In this document: positions 8,214 through 13,713 of the stretch, in pieces | Numbering within the stretch: position 1 is the first letter of the stretch | How the letters are laid out: each line of letters opens with the position of its first letter | Source of the DNA: an uncultured Bacteroidales bacterium | GTDB taxonomy: Bacteria; Bacteroidota; Bacteroidia; Bacteroidales; UBA932 | Assembly (NCBI GenBank): GCA_934678915.1 | Contig: CAKUSF010000050.1 | Span: 1 to 14,183, forward strand | Length of the DNA: 14,183 nt | Direction: 5' to 3' | The notes under the pieces: model-generated | The model's input: only the letters and a program-made list of their open reading frames with translations | What the model was told of the DNA's origin: nothing | The model's database searches: none | Translations under genes and position numbers: made by a program

Positions 8214-8582
8214 ATGAGCATGGCACTAGATCAGAAGAAAAGGCATGTGGTAAGCTACGAGAATATGTCCGAAGCACTTGCCGCAGCGTTTAATGAAAAA
8301 TATCCAAGAGGCTTCAGTGATTATCTCCCTGACCTTGTCAAGTACCCGAAGCCGGACGGCACTTCTTTTTATGCCGTTACAGTTGAGACGGATGATTCAA
8401 TTAACCTTGTGAAGATCAAGGTTAAGACTGACGATGCTGAGGCATTGGAAAGATGGCTGGAAGGTGAGGAGGATGCTGAGAACGAGGAGGTTGCAGGATC
8501 TTCTGCTGATGCTCCTGCGGATTCTGCTCTTCCGGATGACAACATCTCCCAGTACGGTGGCGATGATGATTCCGCAGAGTAA
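8214..8582 (+). CDS. Small acidic conserved hypothetical protein
   Basis: A 122-residue protein that I cannot assign to a named family. Residues 1-72 look like a small folded domain with alternating polar and hydrophobic residues (SYENMSEALAAAFNEKYPRG, then FYAVTVETDD and LVKIKVKTDD). Residues 73-122 form a strongly acidic low-complexity tail (ERWLEGEEDAENEE, ending GGDDDSAE). It has no signal peptide, membrane segment or cysteine, so it is probably cytoplasmic. Two in-frame ATGs, at 8214 and 8220, are both possible starts. Upstream is an intrinsic terminator and a possible promoter; downstream is a hairpin at 8605-8642, so it is likely transcribed alone. An uninterrupted frame in a defined transcription unit supports a real gene. 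Confidence 0.8.
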   Translation: MSMALDQKKRHVVSYENMSEALAAAFNEKYPRGFSDYLPDLVKYPKPDGTSFYAVTVETDDSINLVKIKVKTDDAEALERWLEGEEDAENEEVAGSSADAPADSALPDDNISQYGGDDDSAE

Positions 8583-8604
8583 TCCTCGACAATTTTTGAG
8601 TAGC

Positions 8605-8642
8605 ATAATGGCCTGAATTCTCCATGATTTCAGGCCTATTAT
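8605..8642. terminator. Hairpin terminator after the small acidic gene
   Basis: GGCCTGAA (8610-8617) pairs perfectly with TTCAGGCC (8629-8636) around an 11-nt loop. A further five A/T pairs (8605-8609 with 8638-8642) extend the stem if T8637 is bulged. The following bases (TTGTCTGC) are not a strong T tract, so termination efficiency is uncertain. It overlaps an ATG at 8624, which argues for the later start of the lipoprotein gene. Confidence 0.6.
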
Positions 8643-8662
8643 TTGTCTGCAAGGCTTTTCTC

Positions 8663-9289
8663 ATGAGGAAGATTCTCTCTCTACTATTCATTATTACACT
8701 TATAGGCTGCTCATCTGGGAATGTCACTGTCTCGGATTTAAGGGACGGTGATCTGCTCTTTGTCGTGAACGGCCTTGGCAACAACATCACTGACGTGACT
8801 GTGGGCGTTGATGGCCTCAAGATCGACCATGTGGCCGTTTATGCAGGAGGTGACATCATCGAAGCAGTTCCCGGTCTTGGAGTCTCTCGATGCCAATTGG
8901 ATAGCTTTATTGTCAGGTTTGCTGAGACAGATGCTGTCTTGGTTGGACGAGTGGATGGCTTGGATGTCGGAGCTAGCATTAGGAATGTCGAGAAGTTTTT
9001 GGGAAGCCCCTACGACGAGATATTCATGCCAAGTGACAGCGCCATATACTGTTCGGAACTCGTCCAGAAGTCGTTTGTGTTCAAGGATAAGTCTGATGAT
9101 GGACAAGGTTCGCATGCAGTTTTCAGCACGATTCCGATGTCGTTCCATGACAGCACAGGAAATGTGACGGAGTTTTGGACAAAATTCTATGTATCACGTG
9201 GCCTTTCGGTGCCAGAAGGCGCTCCCGGAACCAATCCGGGGCAGCTCTCCTGCGATCCTAATGTCAGATTACTTGGCTATTTAAAGTAA
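8663..9289 (+). CDS. Lipoprotein with YiiX/YebB-like permuted NlpC/P60 cysteine hydrolase domain
   Basis: A 208-residue predicted lipoprotein. The signal peptide MRKILSLLFIITLIGC ends in a lipobox (LIGC) with C16 as the lipidated residue. The rest resembles the circularly permuted papain-like NlpC/P60 group (YiiX/YebB, Pfam DUF830 type), where the catalytic His precedes the Cys: H56 in LKIDHVAVYAGG, E67 in DIIEAVPGLGV and C130 in IYCSELVQKSF. LRDGDLLFVV near the start is also typical. These enzymes cleave amide or peptide-like bonds; the substrate here is unknown and could be cell-wall or lipid-linked. The frame is open to an ATG at 8624, but that one lies in a hairpin and would bury the signal peptide. 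Its 3' end overlaps the convergent LytTR gene by 9 bp. Confidence 0.85.
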   Translation: MRKILSLLFIITLIGCSSGNVTVSDLRDGDLLFVVNGLGNNITDVTVGVDGLKIDHVAVYAGGDIIEAVPGLGVSRCQLDSFIVRFAETDAVLVGRVDGLDVGASIRNVEKFLGSPYDEIFMPSDSAIYCSELVQKSFVFKDKSDDGQGSHAVFSTIPMSFHDSTGNVTEFWTKFYVSRGLSVPEGAPGTNPGQLSCDPNVRLLGYLK

Positions 9290-10099
9290 CTTCGCCAAAC
9301 TGTCATAGTACTGCTTGCTGACAGGAATATGCCCGACCCCGTCCCGGATGAACTCCGTGTAAATCACTCCGTCCTTGTCCCGGCTCAAGACCTTGATGTG
9401 CCTTGGATTAACATAGTACGACCTGTGGCAGCGCACGAATCCGTGCTTGAGGGCATCCGTTTCAAGGCTTTTCATGGAGTTTCTCAGCTGGTAAGTCTTT
9501 ACCCTGTCGTTCTCCAGATAGTGAATGTTGATGTAGTTCGCATCCGCGCTCACATAGAGCACGGCAGCCGGATCTATCGTCAGTTTCAACCTTTTGTGCT
9601 CATCATAGAACTTGACAAGTGACTCATCCGGAGCCTTGCCAGCATCTATCAAATCTTGATTCTTGTTCGAGATTATTCGTAGTAGGGCATTGAACAGATA
9701 GGGATAGACCAAAGTCAAGCAGATAACCTCAAAGCAGTAGGGGAGAGCGGTGAAGTAAGGCATCCCTCCGCTCTTTCTGTAGAATAGAGACGTGTAGAGC
9801 GCGAAAAAGAATGCAGAGATCAGAACCTCTCCGAAGCACCATACCACATAGTGCCACCATTTGAAAGGAATATACTTGTACAGAAACGAGAAAACAAGTC
9901 TGGTCAGGGCCAAAACACCTAGCATGATGCAAGATAGCATCAGAAGGTGGAAAGTCCACGATTTCCCGCCCACATTGTAGAAATCCGACAAAGAAAACGG
10001 ATTATAGACAAAACAGAACACGAAAAAGAAAAGCGGCAGCAGAACCGCATACTTGACTTGGCGTGAATAGCCTTTCGAGACTCTCAATGGTGTGTTCAT
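9281..10099 (-). CDS. Membrane-anchored LytTR-family DNA-binding regulator
   Basis: A 272-residue protein with four predicted membrane segments (about 17-33, 50-73, 84-104, 117-141), a linker, and a C-terminal LytTR DNA-binding domain at about 172-270. Landmarks of the domain are VLYVSADANYINIHY, YQLRNSMKSLE, FVRCHRSYYVNPRHIK and IPVSKQYYDSL. LytTR domains bind direct repeats in DNA. No response-regulator receiver domain or separate histidine kinase is present, so the membrane part probably senses the signal, as in other Bacteroidota proteins of this layout. The ATG at 10099 is the only early start. A 12-bp direct repeat starts 10 bp upstream, suggesting autoregulation. It converges on the lipoprotein gene with a 9-bp overlap and diverges from the thioesterase gene. 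Its target genes are unknown. Confidence 0.9.
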   Translation of the reverse strand: MNTPLRVSKGYSRQVKYAVLLPLFFFVFCFVYNPFSLSDFYNVGGKSWTFHLLMLSCIMLGVLALTRLVFSFLYKYIPFKWWHYVVWCFGEVLISAFFFALYTSLFYRKSGGMPYFTALPYCFEVICLTLVYPYLFNALLRIISNKNQDLIDAGKAPDESLVKFYDEHKRLKLTIDPAAVLYVSADANYINIHYLENDRVKTYQLRNSMKSLETDALKHGFVRCHRSYYVNPRHIKVLSRDKDGVIYTEFIRDGVGHIPVSKQYYDSLAKLL

Positions 10100-10108
10100 G
10101 GCTTAATA

Positions 10109-10140
10109 TTCTGTCCCAAAGCTCATATTTCTGTCCCAAA
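10109..10140 (-). promoter_or_regulatory. Tandem 12-bp direct repeat, candidate LytTR operator
   Basis: TTCTGTCCCAAA occurs at 10109-10120 and again at 10129-10140, exactly 20 bp apart, about two helical turns. A third inverted half-copy, TTGGGA at 10146-10151, faces TCCCAA at 10134-10139. LytTR proteins typically bind two direct repeats about 21-22 bp apart, so this is a plausible binding site. It sits 10 bp upstream of the LytTR gene's start, where the regulator could control its own promoter. Confidence 0.55.
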
Positions 10141-10209
10141 CAGCATTGGGATAAAATCTGAAATTCGGATTTTTCGTCCCTAATTTACTGCAATTTTTCC
10201 GCCAAACCA

Positions 10210-10217
10210 TACTTTTG
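10210..10217 (+). promoter_or_regulatory. Candidate upstream -7 promoter element for the thioesterase gene
   Basis: TACTTTTG matches TAnnTTTG exactly. It is 122 bp before the thioesterase start, and no clear TTTG lies 19-21 bp further upstream. It may be a second, distal promoter. Confidence 0.35.
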
Positions 10218-10271
10218 TGTCATTTTTAGCACTTGTGACAACACTTTCTTCGTCACGACATTAGAATTGGA

Positions 10272-10279
10272 TATTTTTG
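10272..10279 (+). promoter_or_regulatory. -7 promoter element for the thioesterase gene
   Basis: TATTTTTG matches TAnnTTTG exactly. TTCG at 10249-10252 lies 19 nt upstream in the -33 position. The predicted leader is about 50 nt. The imperfectly spaced inverted pair TTGTGAC (10233-10239) and GTCACGA (10252-10258) flanks the -33 region and could be an operator, but that is weak. Confidence 0.55.
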
Positions 10280-10338
10280 CAGTGCAGCCTGAGGGAATAA
10301 CTTTCCAAGGCTGATTTAGAATCGTAAATATTCAAGAC

Positions 10339-11055
10339 ATGACACAGATAGTAAACACATTCGAATACTCCGTGGCCCCGGAGAACATAGACTTCCAAGG
10401 GCACGCTACAGTGCCGTCGATCTGCGGCAGCATCATCAACGCCATCGGGCAGAACATCCGTAGGGAAGGATGCGGAATTGACGTAATGAAAAACGCAGGT
10501 CGCTCATGGGTTTTGCTCCGCTCGGCCTTTGAGATTGACGAAAGGCCTGCTCTTTATGACAACTATAATGTCAAGGTCTGGCCTGTGAAAGGTAAAGGTC
10601 TCACCTACAACAGATGTGTCAAGCTCACAAATTCAGAGGGTGAGGAAATAGGCCGTGGCACTACCGAATGGTGCGTGATAGACATAAATTCCAGAAAACC
10701 GATTTTCCCTGAGCTAGGACTTTCAGAGGTGGACATCCCTGTTCCTTGCAAGAGCCCGCGAAGAATCCTGGATTTCCTTCCGGATTTCATCAAGCACAAG
10801 GAAATTGGCTACAGTGAGTGTGATTTCAACGGGCATCTGAACAACACCCATTACATTGAGATGTTCTATAACCTCTTGCCGGAGAGCGTGTTGTCTAGCG
10901 GACTCTTCACTAGGATCGACATCAATTTCAGGCGTGAGGTGCATAGGGGTGATGACGTGGCTTTCGGCATCCGCAAGGCAAGTGACGAGGAGTACCTCTT
11001 TATGGCAAAAGCAGGAGACGCGACCCTCTGTCACGCCTCCCTGCAAGCTATTTAG
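10339..11055 (+). CDS. Acyl-ACP thioesterase (FatA/FatB-like double hot-dog)
   Basis: A 238-residue cytoplasmic thioesterase that releases free fatty acids from acyl carrier protein. Two hot-dog folds are visible: the first from about 1-125 with the family phrases VPSICGSIINAIG and GRSWVLLRSAFEI, the second from about 150-238. The second holds the residues matching the catalytic set of plant FatB: D162, N164 and H166 in CDFNGHLNNTHYIEMF, and E200 in INFRREVHRGD. The length fits bacterial members, which lack the plant transit peptide. Substrate chain length cannot be read from the sequence. It has its own promoter in the 239-bp divergent gap to the LytTR gene, and its stop codon abuts the palindromic element at 11056-11127. 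Confidence 0.92.
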   Translation: MTQIVNTFEYSVAPENIDFQGHATVPSICGSIINAIGQNIRREGCGIDVMKNAGRSWVLLRSAFEIDERPALYDNYNVKVWPVKGKGLTYNRCVKLTNSEGEEIGRGTTEWCVIDINSRKPIFPELGLSEVDIPVPCKSPRRILDFLPDFIKHKEIGYSECDFNGHLNNTHYIEMFYNLLPESVLSSGLFTRIDINFRREVHRGDDVAFGIRKASDEEYLFMAKAGDATLCHASLQAI

Positions 11056-11127
11056 AATTAATGTCACTTCGACAAGCTCAGTGACCGAACTGGCTGCTGA
11101 GCCTGTCGAAGCGTACCAGCATTAATT
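11056..11127. repeat. REP-like nested palindrome in a convergent gap (probable bidirectional terminator)
   Basis: The inner arms CTTCGACAAGCTCAG (11067-11081) and CTGAGCCTGTCGAAG (11097-11111) pair at 14 of 15 positions around a 15-nt loop. The outer arms AATTAATG (11056-11063) and CATTAATT (11120-11127) pair perfectly. The inner core resembles the TTCGACAGGCTCAG repeats scattered through many bacterial genomes as REP elements. It fills the entire gap between the thioesterase stop (11053-11055) and the GIN-domain gene stop (11122-11124), overlapping the latter. It could fold in either transcript and so terminate both. Confidence 0.8.
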
Positions 11128-12081
11128 AACCCTCTCCACCGAAGCAGTCCTGCCGATGGACTTTATCATAACACTCAGATCCTTAGGGGCTTTATATCTG
11201 ATGTTTGATGCTCCCGTTGCATCCTCGACCATGATGGAACGCGTAACGCTAACACTGCAATTTGCCGCTCCAGATGTCTCAAGAATAGCATTCTCTGTCT
11301 CGGCATTCATGGCTTTGACGTTTGAGGCTCCGGAAGCATCGACTTCAAGATTTCTAATTGTCCCCTTAAGGTTGACCTCACATGCCCCCGATGCGTCAAG
11401 TTCAACTCTACCAAATTCTCCGTCAAGGCTTGTATTGGTCGCTCCACTTACATCAGCCTCTAACTTGTCAGCTTTGATTATGAAATTGTTTGAAGACGCT
11501 CCAGAAAGATCAAGTTCAACTTCATAATAACTACCATACATCACGCAAGAAGACGCTCCACTTATCTCAGCATCTAATTTTTCTGCATTGGCATTCAATG
11601 ATTTAATGTGACTTGCTCCGCTCAGATCCAAAGATAGTTCACCTCTGCCAAGATCGAAAGTGTCATCGCATCTCAGGCTCGTTGCTCCAGACATTTCCAC
11701 TTTACGAAGCTCTGGCATAGCGATTTCAGCCCTGCACGTCCAATTATCCATTTGTCTCCGCAATTTTGTTGGGATAGTCTTGTTCCAACCTATCTTCAAG
11801 ACACCGTTACGCACGTACACTTGAAGATATTCCTGAAGCACGCTTGGAAGAGTGACTTCAACTTTGTAAGAATCTGACTTGACAAGGTTTACTTCAACAA
11901 CTCCGCTTAGGTCCAACCCGATGAAATCCTTACAGTTGAACTTGCATTTAGTGTAGTCCGTATTAACCTTTGACGTTGCTGTCAGGTACAACGATTCTGC
12001 CGGGTACTCCGCTGTGGCGTTAAGGCCGTTCGCGATGAACATTAGGAGCGCTGCTGCCCCAAAAAACATAAACTTTTTCAT
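11122..12081 (-). CDS. Exported GIN-domain (DUF2807) beta-solenoid protein
   Basis: A 319-residue protein with an N-terminal signal peptide (MKKFMFFGAAALLMFIANGL...), so it is periplasmic or surface-exposed. From FIGLDLSGVVEVNLV onward it matches the GIN (DUF2807, 'head GIN domain') pattern. At least nine copies of an SGA or TGA motif occur at residues 131, 154, 174, 193, 212, 231, 250, 270 and 289, mostly 19-20 residues apart, as expected for turns of a right-handed beta-helix. Pfam names the domain as a putative autotransporter adhesin, but I see no beta-barrel or sorting domain here, so adhesion is unproven. Its ATG overlaps the stop of the anti-sigma-like gene (ATGA), placing it third in the sigma operon, and it may report on or respond to envelope stress. 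Confidence 0.88.
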   Translation of the reverse strand: MKKFMFFGAAALLMFIANGLNATAEYPAESLYLTATSKVNTDYTKCKFNCKDFIGLDLSGVVEVNLVKSDSYKVEVTLPSVLQEYLQVYVRNGVLKIGWNKTIPTKLRRQMDNWTCRAEIAMPELRKVEMSGATSLRCDDTFDLGRGELSLDLSGASHIKSLNANAEKLDAEISGASSCVMYGSYYEVELDLSGASSNNFIIKADKLEADVSGATNTSLDGEFGRVELDASGACEVNLKGTIRNLEVDASGASNVKAMNAETENAILETSGAANCSVSVTRSIMVEDATGASNIRYKAPKDLSVMIKSIGRTASVERVN

Positions 12082-12590
12082 AACTCTTTTATTTTGTTGA
12101 TTTTATCTAGTCCGTTAAGTAATTCTCCATAATATTCTTTTAATATGATAGCCTTAGCAGCGTCATCAAGTTCATCCGGCAGTTGGTCAATCATCGGAAC
12201 CGTTTCCTCAGCGATGCTTCCCACCGTTCTTCCCCACCTGTTTTCCAAATCTCTAGAGAGTATCTCCCCGTACATCGATGTAACTTTTTCTGAATATGTT
12301 AGGTACACTGCTACGGGATCATCCGCCACTCCAGCAAACCAATCAACTTTCTCAGAAGGACGGTTTATGAATATCACCGCAGCGGCAACAGCAGCCGCGA
12401 TGGATGCAGTAGCACTGAATATCCTTGTGAACATTCTCCGTTTTCCGCTAGTCGTCTTGTTTTCAGCTTTATGCTCAGCCTCAAGCAATGCATCCAGCTT
12501 CGCCTCGAACCTCGTCTCGTGCCCCAGAGGTAGCTCCTGATCGTCAAACGCCTCAGGATTCCCGCTGAAATATTCCTTAAGATCAATCAT
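12078..12590 (-). CDS. Single-TM protein, presumed anti-sigma factor
   Basis: A 170-residue protein with a short cytoplasmic N-terminal part containing LPLGHETRFEAKLDALLEAE (a GHE motif at residues 23-25 common in Bacteroidota proteins beside ECF sigma genes), a basic stretch KRR, one predicted membrane helix at about 57-76, and a roughly 95-residue C-terminal domain outside the membrane. This is the topology of an anti-sigma factor that holds the sigma at the membrane. It has no cysteine at all, so the zinc-binding HxxxCxxC anti-sigma motif is absent. Both ends overlap neighbouring genes by four bases (ATGA), implying translational coupling and balanced production with the sigma factor. The anti-sigma role is inferred from position and topology, not from a recognised domain. 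Confidence 0.85.
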   Translation of the reverse strand: MIDLKEYFSGNPEAFDDQELPLGHETRFEAKLDALLEAEHKAENKTTSGKRRMFTRIFSATASIAAAVAAAVIFINRPSEKVDWFAGVADDPVAVYLTYSEKVTSMYGEILSRDLENRWGRTVGSIAEETVPMIDQLPDELDDAAKAIILKEYYGELLNGLDKINKIKEL

Positions 12591-13090
12591 ATTCTTGCCC
12601 TCTTTAATTGTTCAACCAATTTAGCCTTTGCCCTTGAAAACTGTGTCCTTAATGTTCCTTCACGTTCCCCTGTTATGCTAGCTATCTCCTCATAGTCAAG
12701 GCCTTCCACTAACACTAAGTTTAGGATCAATCGGCATGATTCCGGTAGCCCATCAATGACCTTTCGAACGTAGCTGACGCTCATTTGCGGAACGTCTATC
12801 GTGGTGGTGTCATCGGCATATTCAGAAACTTCACCAGCATATTCATCAAGAAAGAGTTTTTCCCGCCTTTTCTTCCTCACTGCATCTATTGACTTTCTGA
12901 TGCACGTCCTGCTTAACCACGCGGCCACTTGAGCAGGGTCGTTGGGAACTATGTCCAAAGTGATGAATTTGAGTATGGTGTCCTGCATGATCTCCTCGGC
13001 CTCACCGCTGTCGCGGACTATCCTCCAGCTGATGTTGTACAGCCGTCCAGCGTGCGCTTTATAGAACTTTATGGACTCTTCTCTTGTCAT
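12587..13090 (-). CDS. ECF-type RNA polymerase sigma-70 factor
   Basis: A 167-residue extracytoplasmic-function sigma factor with only regions 2 and 4. Region 2 (about 10-75) includes LYNISWRIVRDSGEAEEIMQ and AAWLSRTCIRKSIDAVRKKR, which bind core polymerase and the -10 element. Region 4 (about 108-160) has LPESCRLILNLVLVEGLDYE followed by the helix-turn-helix EIASITGEREGTLRTQFSRA, which binds the -35 region. A variable acidic linker (about 81-104) separates them. It is first in an operon with a presumed anti-sigma and a GIN-domain protein, overlapping the former by ATGA. ECF factors usually activate their own operon; a palindrome at 13116-13131 and a promoter-terminator unit lie upstream. Confidence 0.94.
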   Translation of the reverse strand: MTREESIKFYKAHAGRLYNISWRIVRDSGEAEEIMQDTILKFITLDIVPNDPAQVAAWLSRTCIRKSIDAVRKKRREKLFLDEYAGEVSEYADDTTTIDVPQMSVSYVRKVIDGLPESCRLILNLVLVEGLDYEEIASITGEREGTLRTQFSRAKAKLVEQLKRARI

Positions 13091-13115
13091 CGTTTCTTTA
13101 TCGTTTCACAATATA

Positions 13116-13131
13116 AACGAATATTTTCGTT
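13116..13131 (-). promoter_or_regulatory. Palindrome upstream of the ECF sigma gene
   Basis: AACGAA (13116-13121) and TTCGTT (13126-13131) form a perfect 6-bp inverted repeat around TATT, 26 bp before the sigma start codon. It could be an operator or overlap an ECF-dependent promoter. It is short and A/T-rich, so chance is possible. Confidence 0.3.
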
Positions 13132-13150
13132 GATTGTTACAAGAATTTCT

Positions 13151-13189
13151 AAAAAAAAAGCCCGGAGTCTCCCGACCGCAGGCCTTTTT
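13151..13189 (-). terminator. Intrinsic terminator in the leader of the ECF sigma operon
   Basis: GCC (13160-13162) pairs with GGC (13181-13183) and CGG (13163-13165) with CCG (13176-13178), with a 2-nt bulge and a 10-nt loop. Flanking A and T runs extend the stem. On the minus strand the hairpin is followed by nine T residues (13159 down to 13151); on the plus strand by five. It lies between two divergent genes, where no protein gene needs it. Confidence 0.65.
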
Positions 13190-13241
13190 CATTTCATTTG
13201 GCTTAAAAGATTCTTGTTTTGTGACGATAATCACTATCCGA
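13151..13241 (-). ncRNA. Candidate small RNA or attenuated leader, about 90 nt
   Basis: A promoter at 13245-13252 and an intrinsic terminator at 13151-13189, both on the minus strand, bound a segment of about 90 nt with no plausible protein. Within it, GTGA-TTATCG-TCAC could form a small 5' hairpin. It may be a free-standing small RNA or the attenuated 5' leader of the sigma operon, whose first codon is 61 bp further on. I recognise no known RNA family in it. Confidence 0.35.
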
Positions 13242-13244
13242 CTG

Positions 13245-13252
13245 CAAAATTA
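13245..13252 (-). promoter_or_regulatory. -7 promoter element upstream of the ECF sigma operon
   Basis: On the minus strand this reads TAATTTTG, an exact match to TAnnTTTG. TTG (within TATTG) lies 20 nt upstream in the -33 position, the right spacing for a Bacteroidetes housekeeping promoter. Transcription would run toward the terminator at 13189-13151 and the sigma gene. Confidence 0.55.
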
Positions 13253-13352
13253 CTTTTCATCTATCGTTGGCACAATACCAAAAAGTAGGTAAACACTTCC
13301 GCAAATCATCGCGAATCATGGGTATCAACCCCGAAAATCCATAATAATTTCG

Positions 13353-13360
13353 TACTTTTG
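13353..13360 (+). promoter_or_regulatory. -7 promoter element for the DUF4491 gene
   Basis: TACTTTTG matches TAnnTTTG exactly and lies 22 bp before the start codon, predicting a leader of under 20 nt. A -33 TTTG is not evident. It diverges from the promoter at 13245-13252. Confidence 0.5.
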
Positions 13361-13382
13361 TCTCCTTAAAAATTGAATTTAC

Positions 13383-13709
13383 ATGAACTTAAGCGGAGTA
13401 ATCGTCGGTGCAGCAACATTCCTCATCATAGGAATATGTCATCCCATCGTCATTAAAATGGAGTATCATTGGGGTAAAGGCAGCTGGTGGCTGCTTCTGC
13501 TTGCGGGACTGGCCTTCACCGCTGCTTCCATATTCATGAAGCATGAAGTCGTCTCTACCATCTTAGGGGCCGCTGCTTTTTCTTGCTTCTGGGGTATTCT
13601 GGAGGTCTTTGAGCAGGAAAAACGCGTTCTGAAAGGCTGGTTCCCTGAGAACCCGGCCCGTCATGACTACTACGAGGCCATCCGCAAGGCGAAAAATCAA
13701 AATTTTTAA
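13383..13709 (+). CDS. DUF4491 family inner-membrane protein
   Basis: A 108-residue membrane protein with three predicted helices (about 5-24, 34-52, 56-74) and a hydrophilic C-terminal tail (FEQEKRVLKGWFPENPARHD). The pattern NLSGVIVGAATFLIIGICHP, YHWGKGSWW and FWGILEVFEQEKRVLKGWFPENP is characteristic of DUF4491, a family of unknown function common in Bacteroidales and Firmicutes. The length is typical. It has its own promoter and is followed after 4 bp by the S9 peptidase gene, so the two are probably cotranscribed. No catalytic motif is evident. Confidence 0.88.
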   Translation: MNLSGVIVGAATFLIIGICHPIVIKMEYHWGKGSWWLLLLAGLAFTAASIFMKHEVVSTILGAAAFSCFWGILEVFEQEKRVLKGWFPENPARHDYYEAIRKAKNQNF

Positions 13710-13713
13710 TATC

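Noticed and set aside
10233..10258. TTGTGAC...GTCACGA as a CRP-type site
   Set aside because: The arms are separated by 12 bp, not the 6 bp of a CRP/FNR dyad, and no such regulator is in view.
11156..11527. Plus-strand frame of 123 codons antisense to the GIN gene
   Set aside because: Its repetitive Ala/Ser/Pro pattern simply mirrors the SGA repeats on the other strand.
12929..13288. Plus-strand frame across the start of the sigma gene and the intergenic region
   Set aside because: It overlaps the sigma coding region and the terminator and has no protein-like features; the intergenic part is better explained by regulatory elements.
13304..13319. AATCAT direct repeat at 10-bp spacing upstream of the DUF4491 gene
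   Set aside because: Six-base A/T-rich repeats at this spacing are easily chance; no supporting context.
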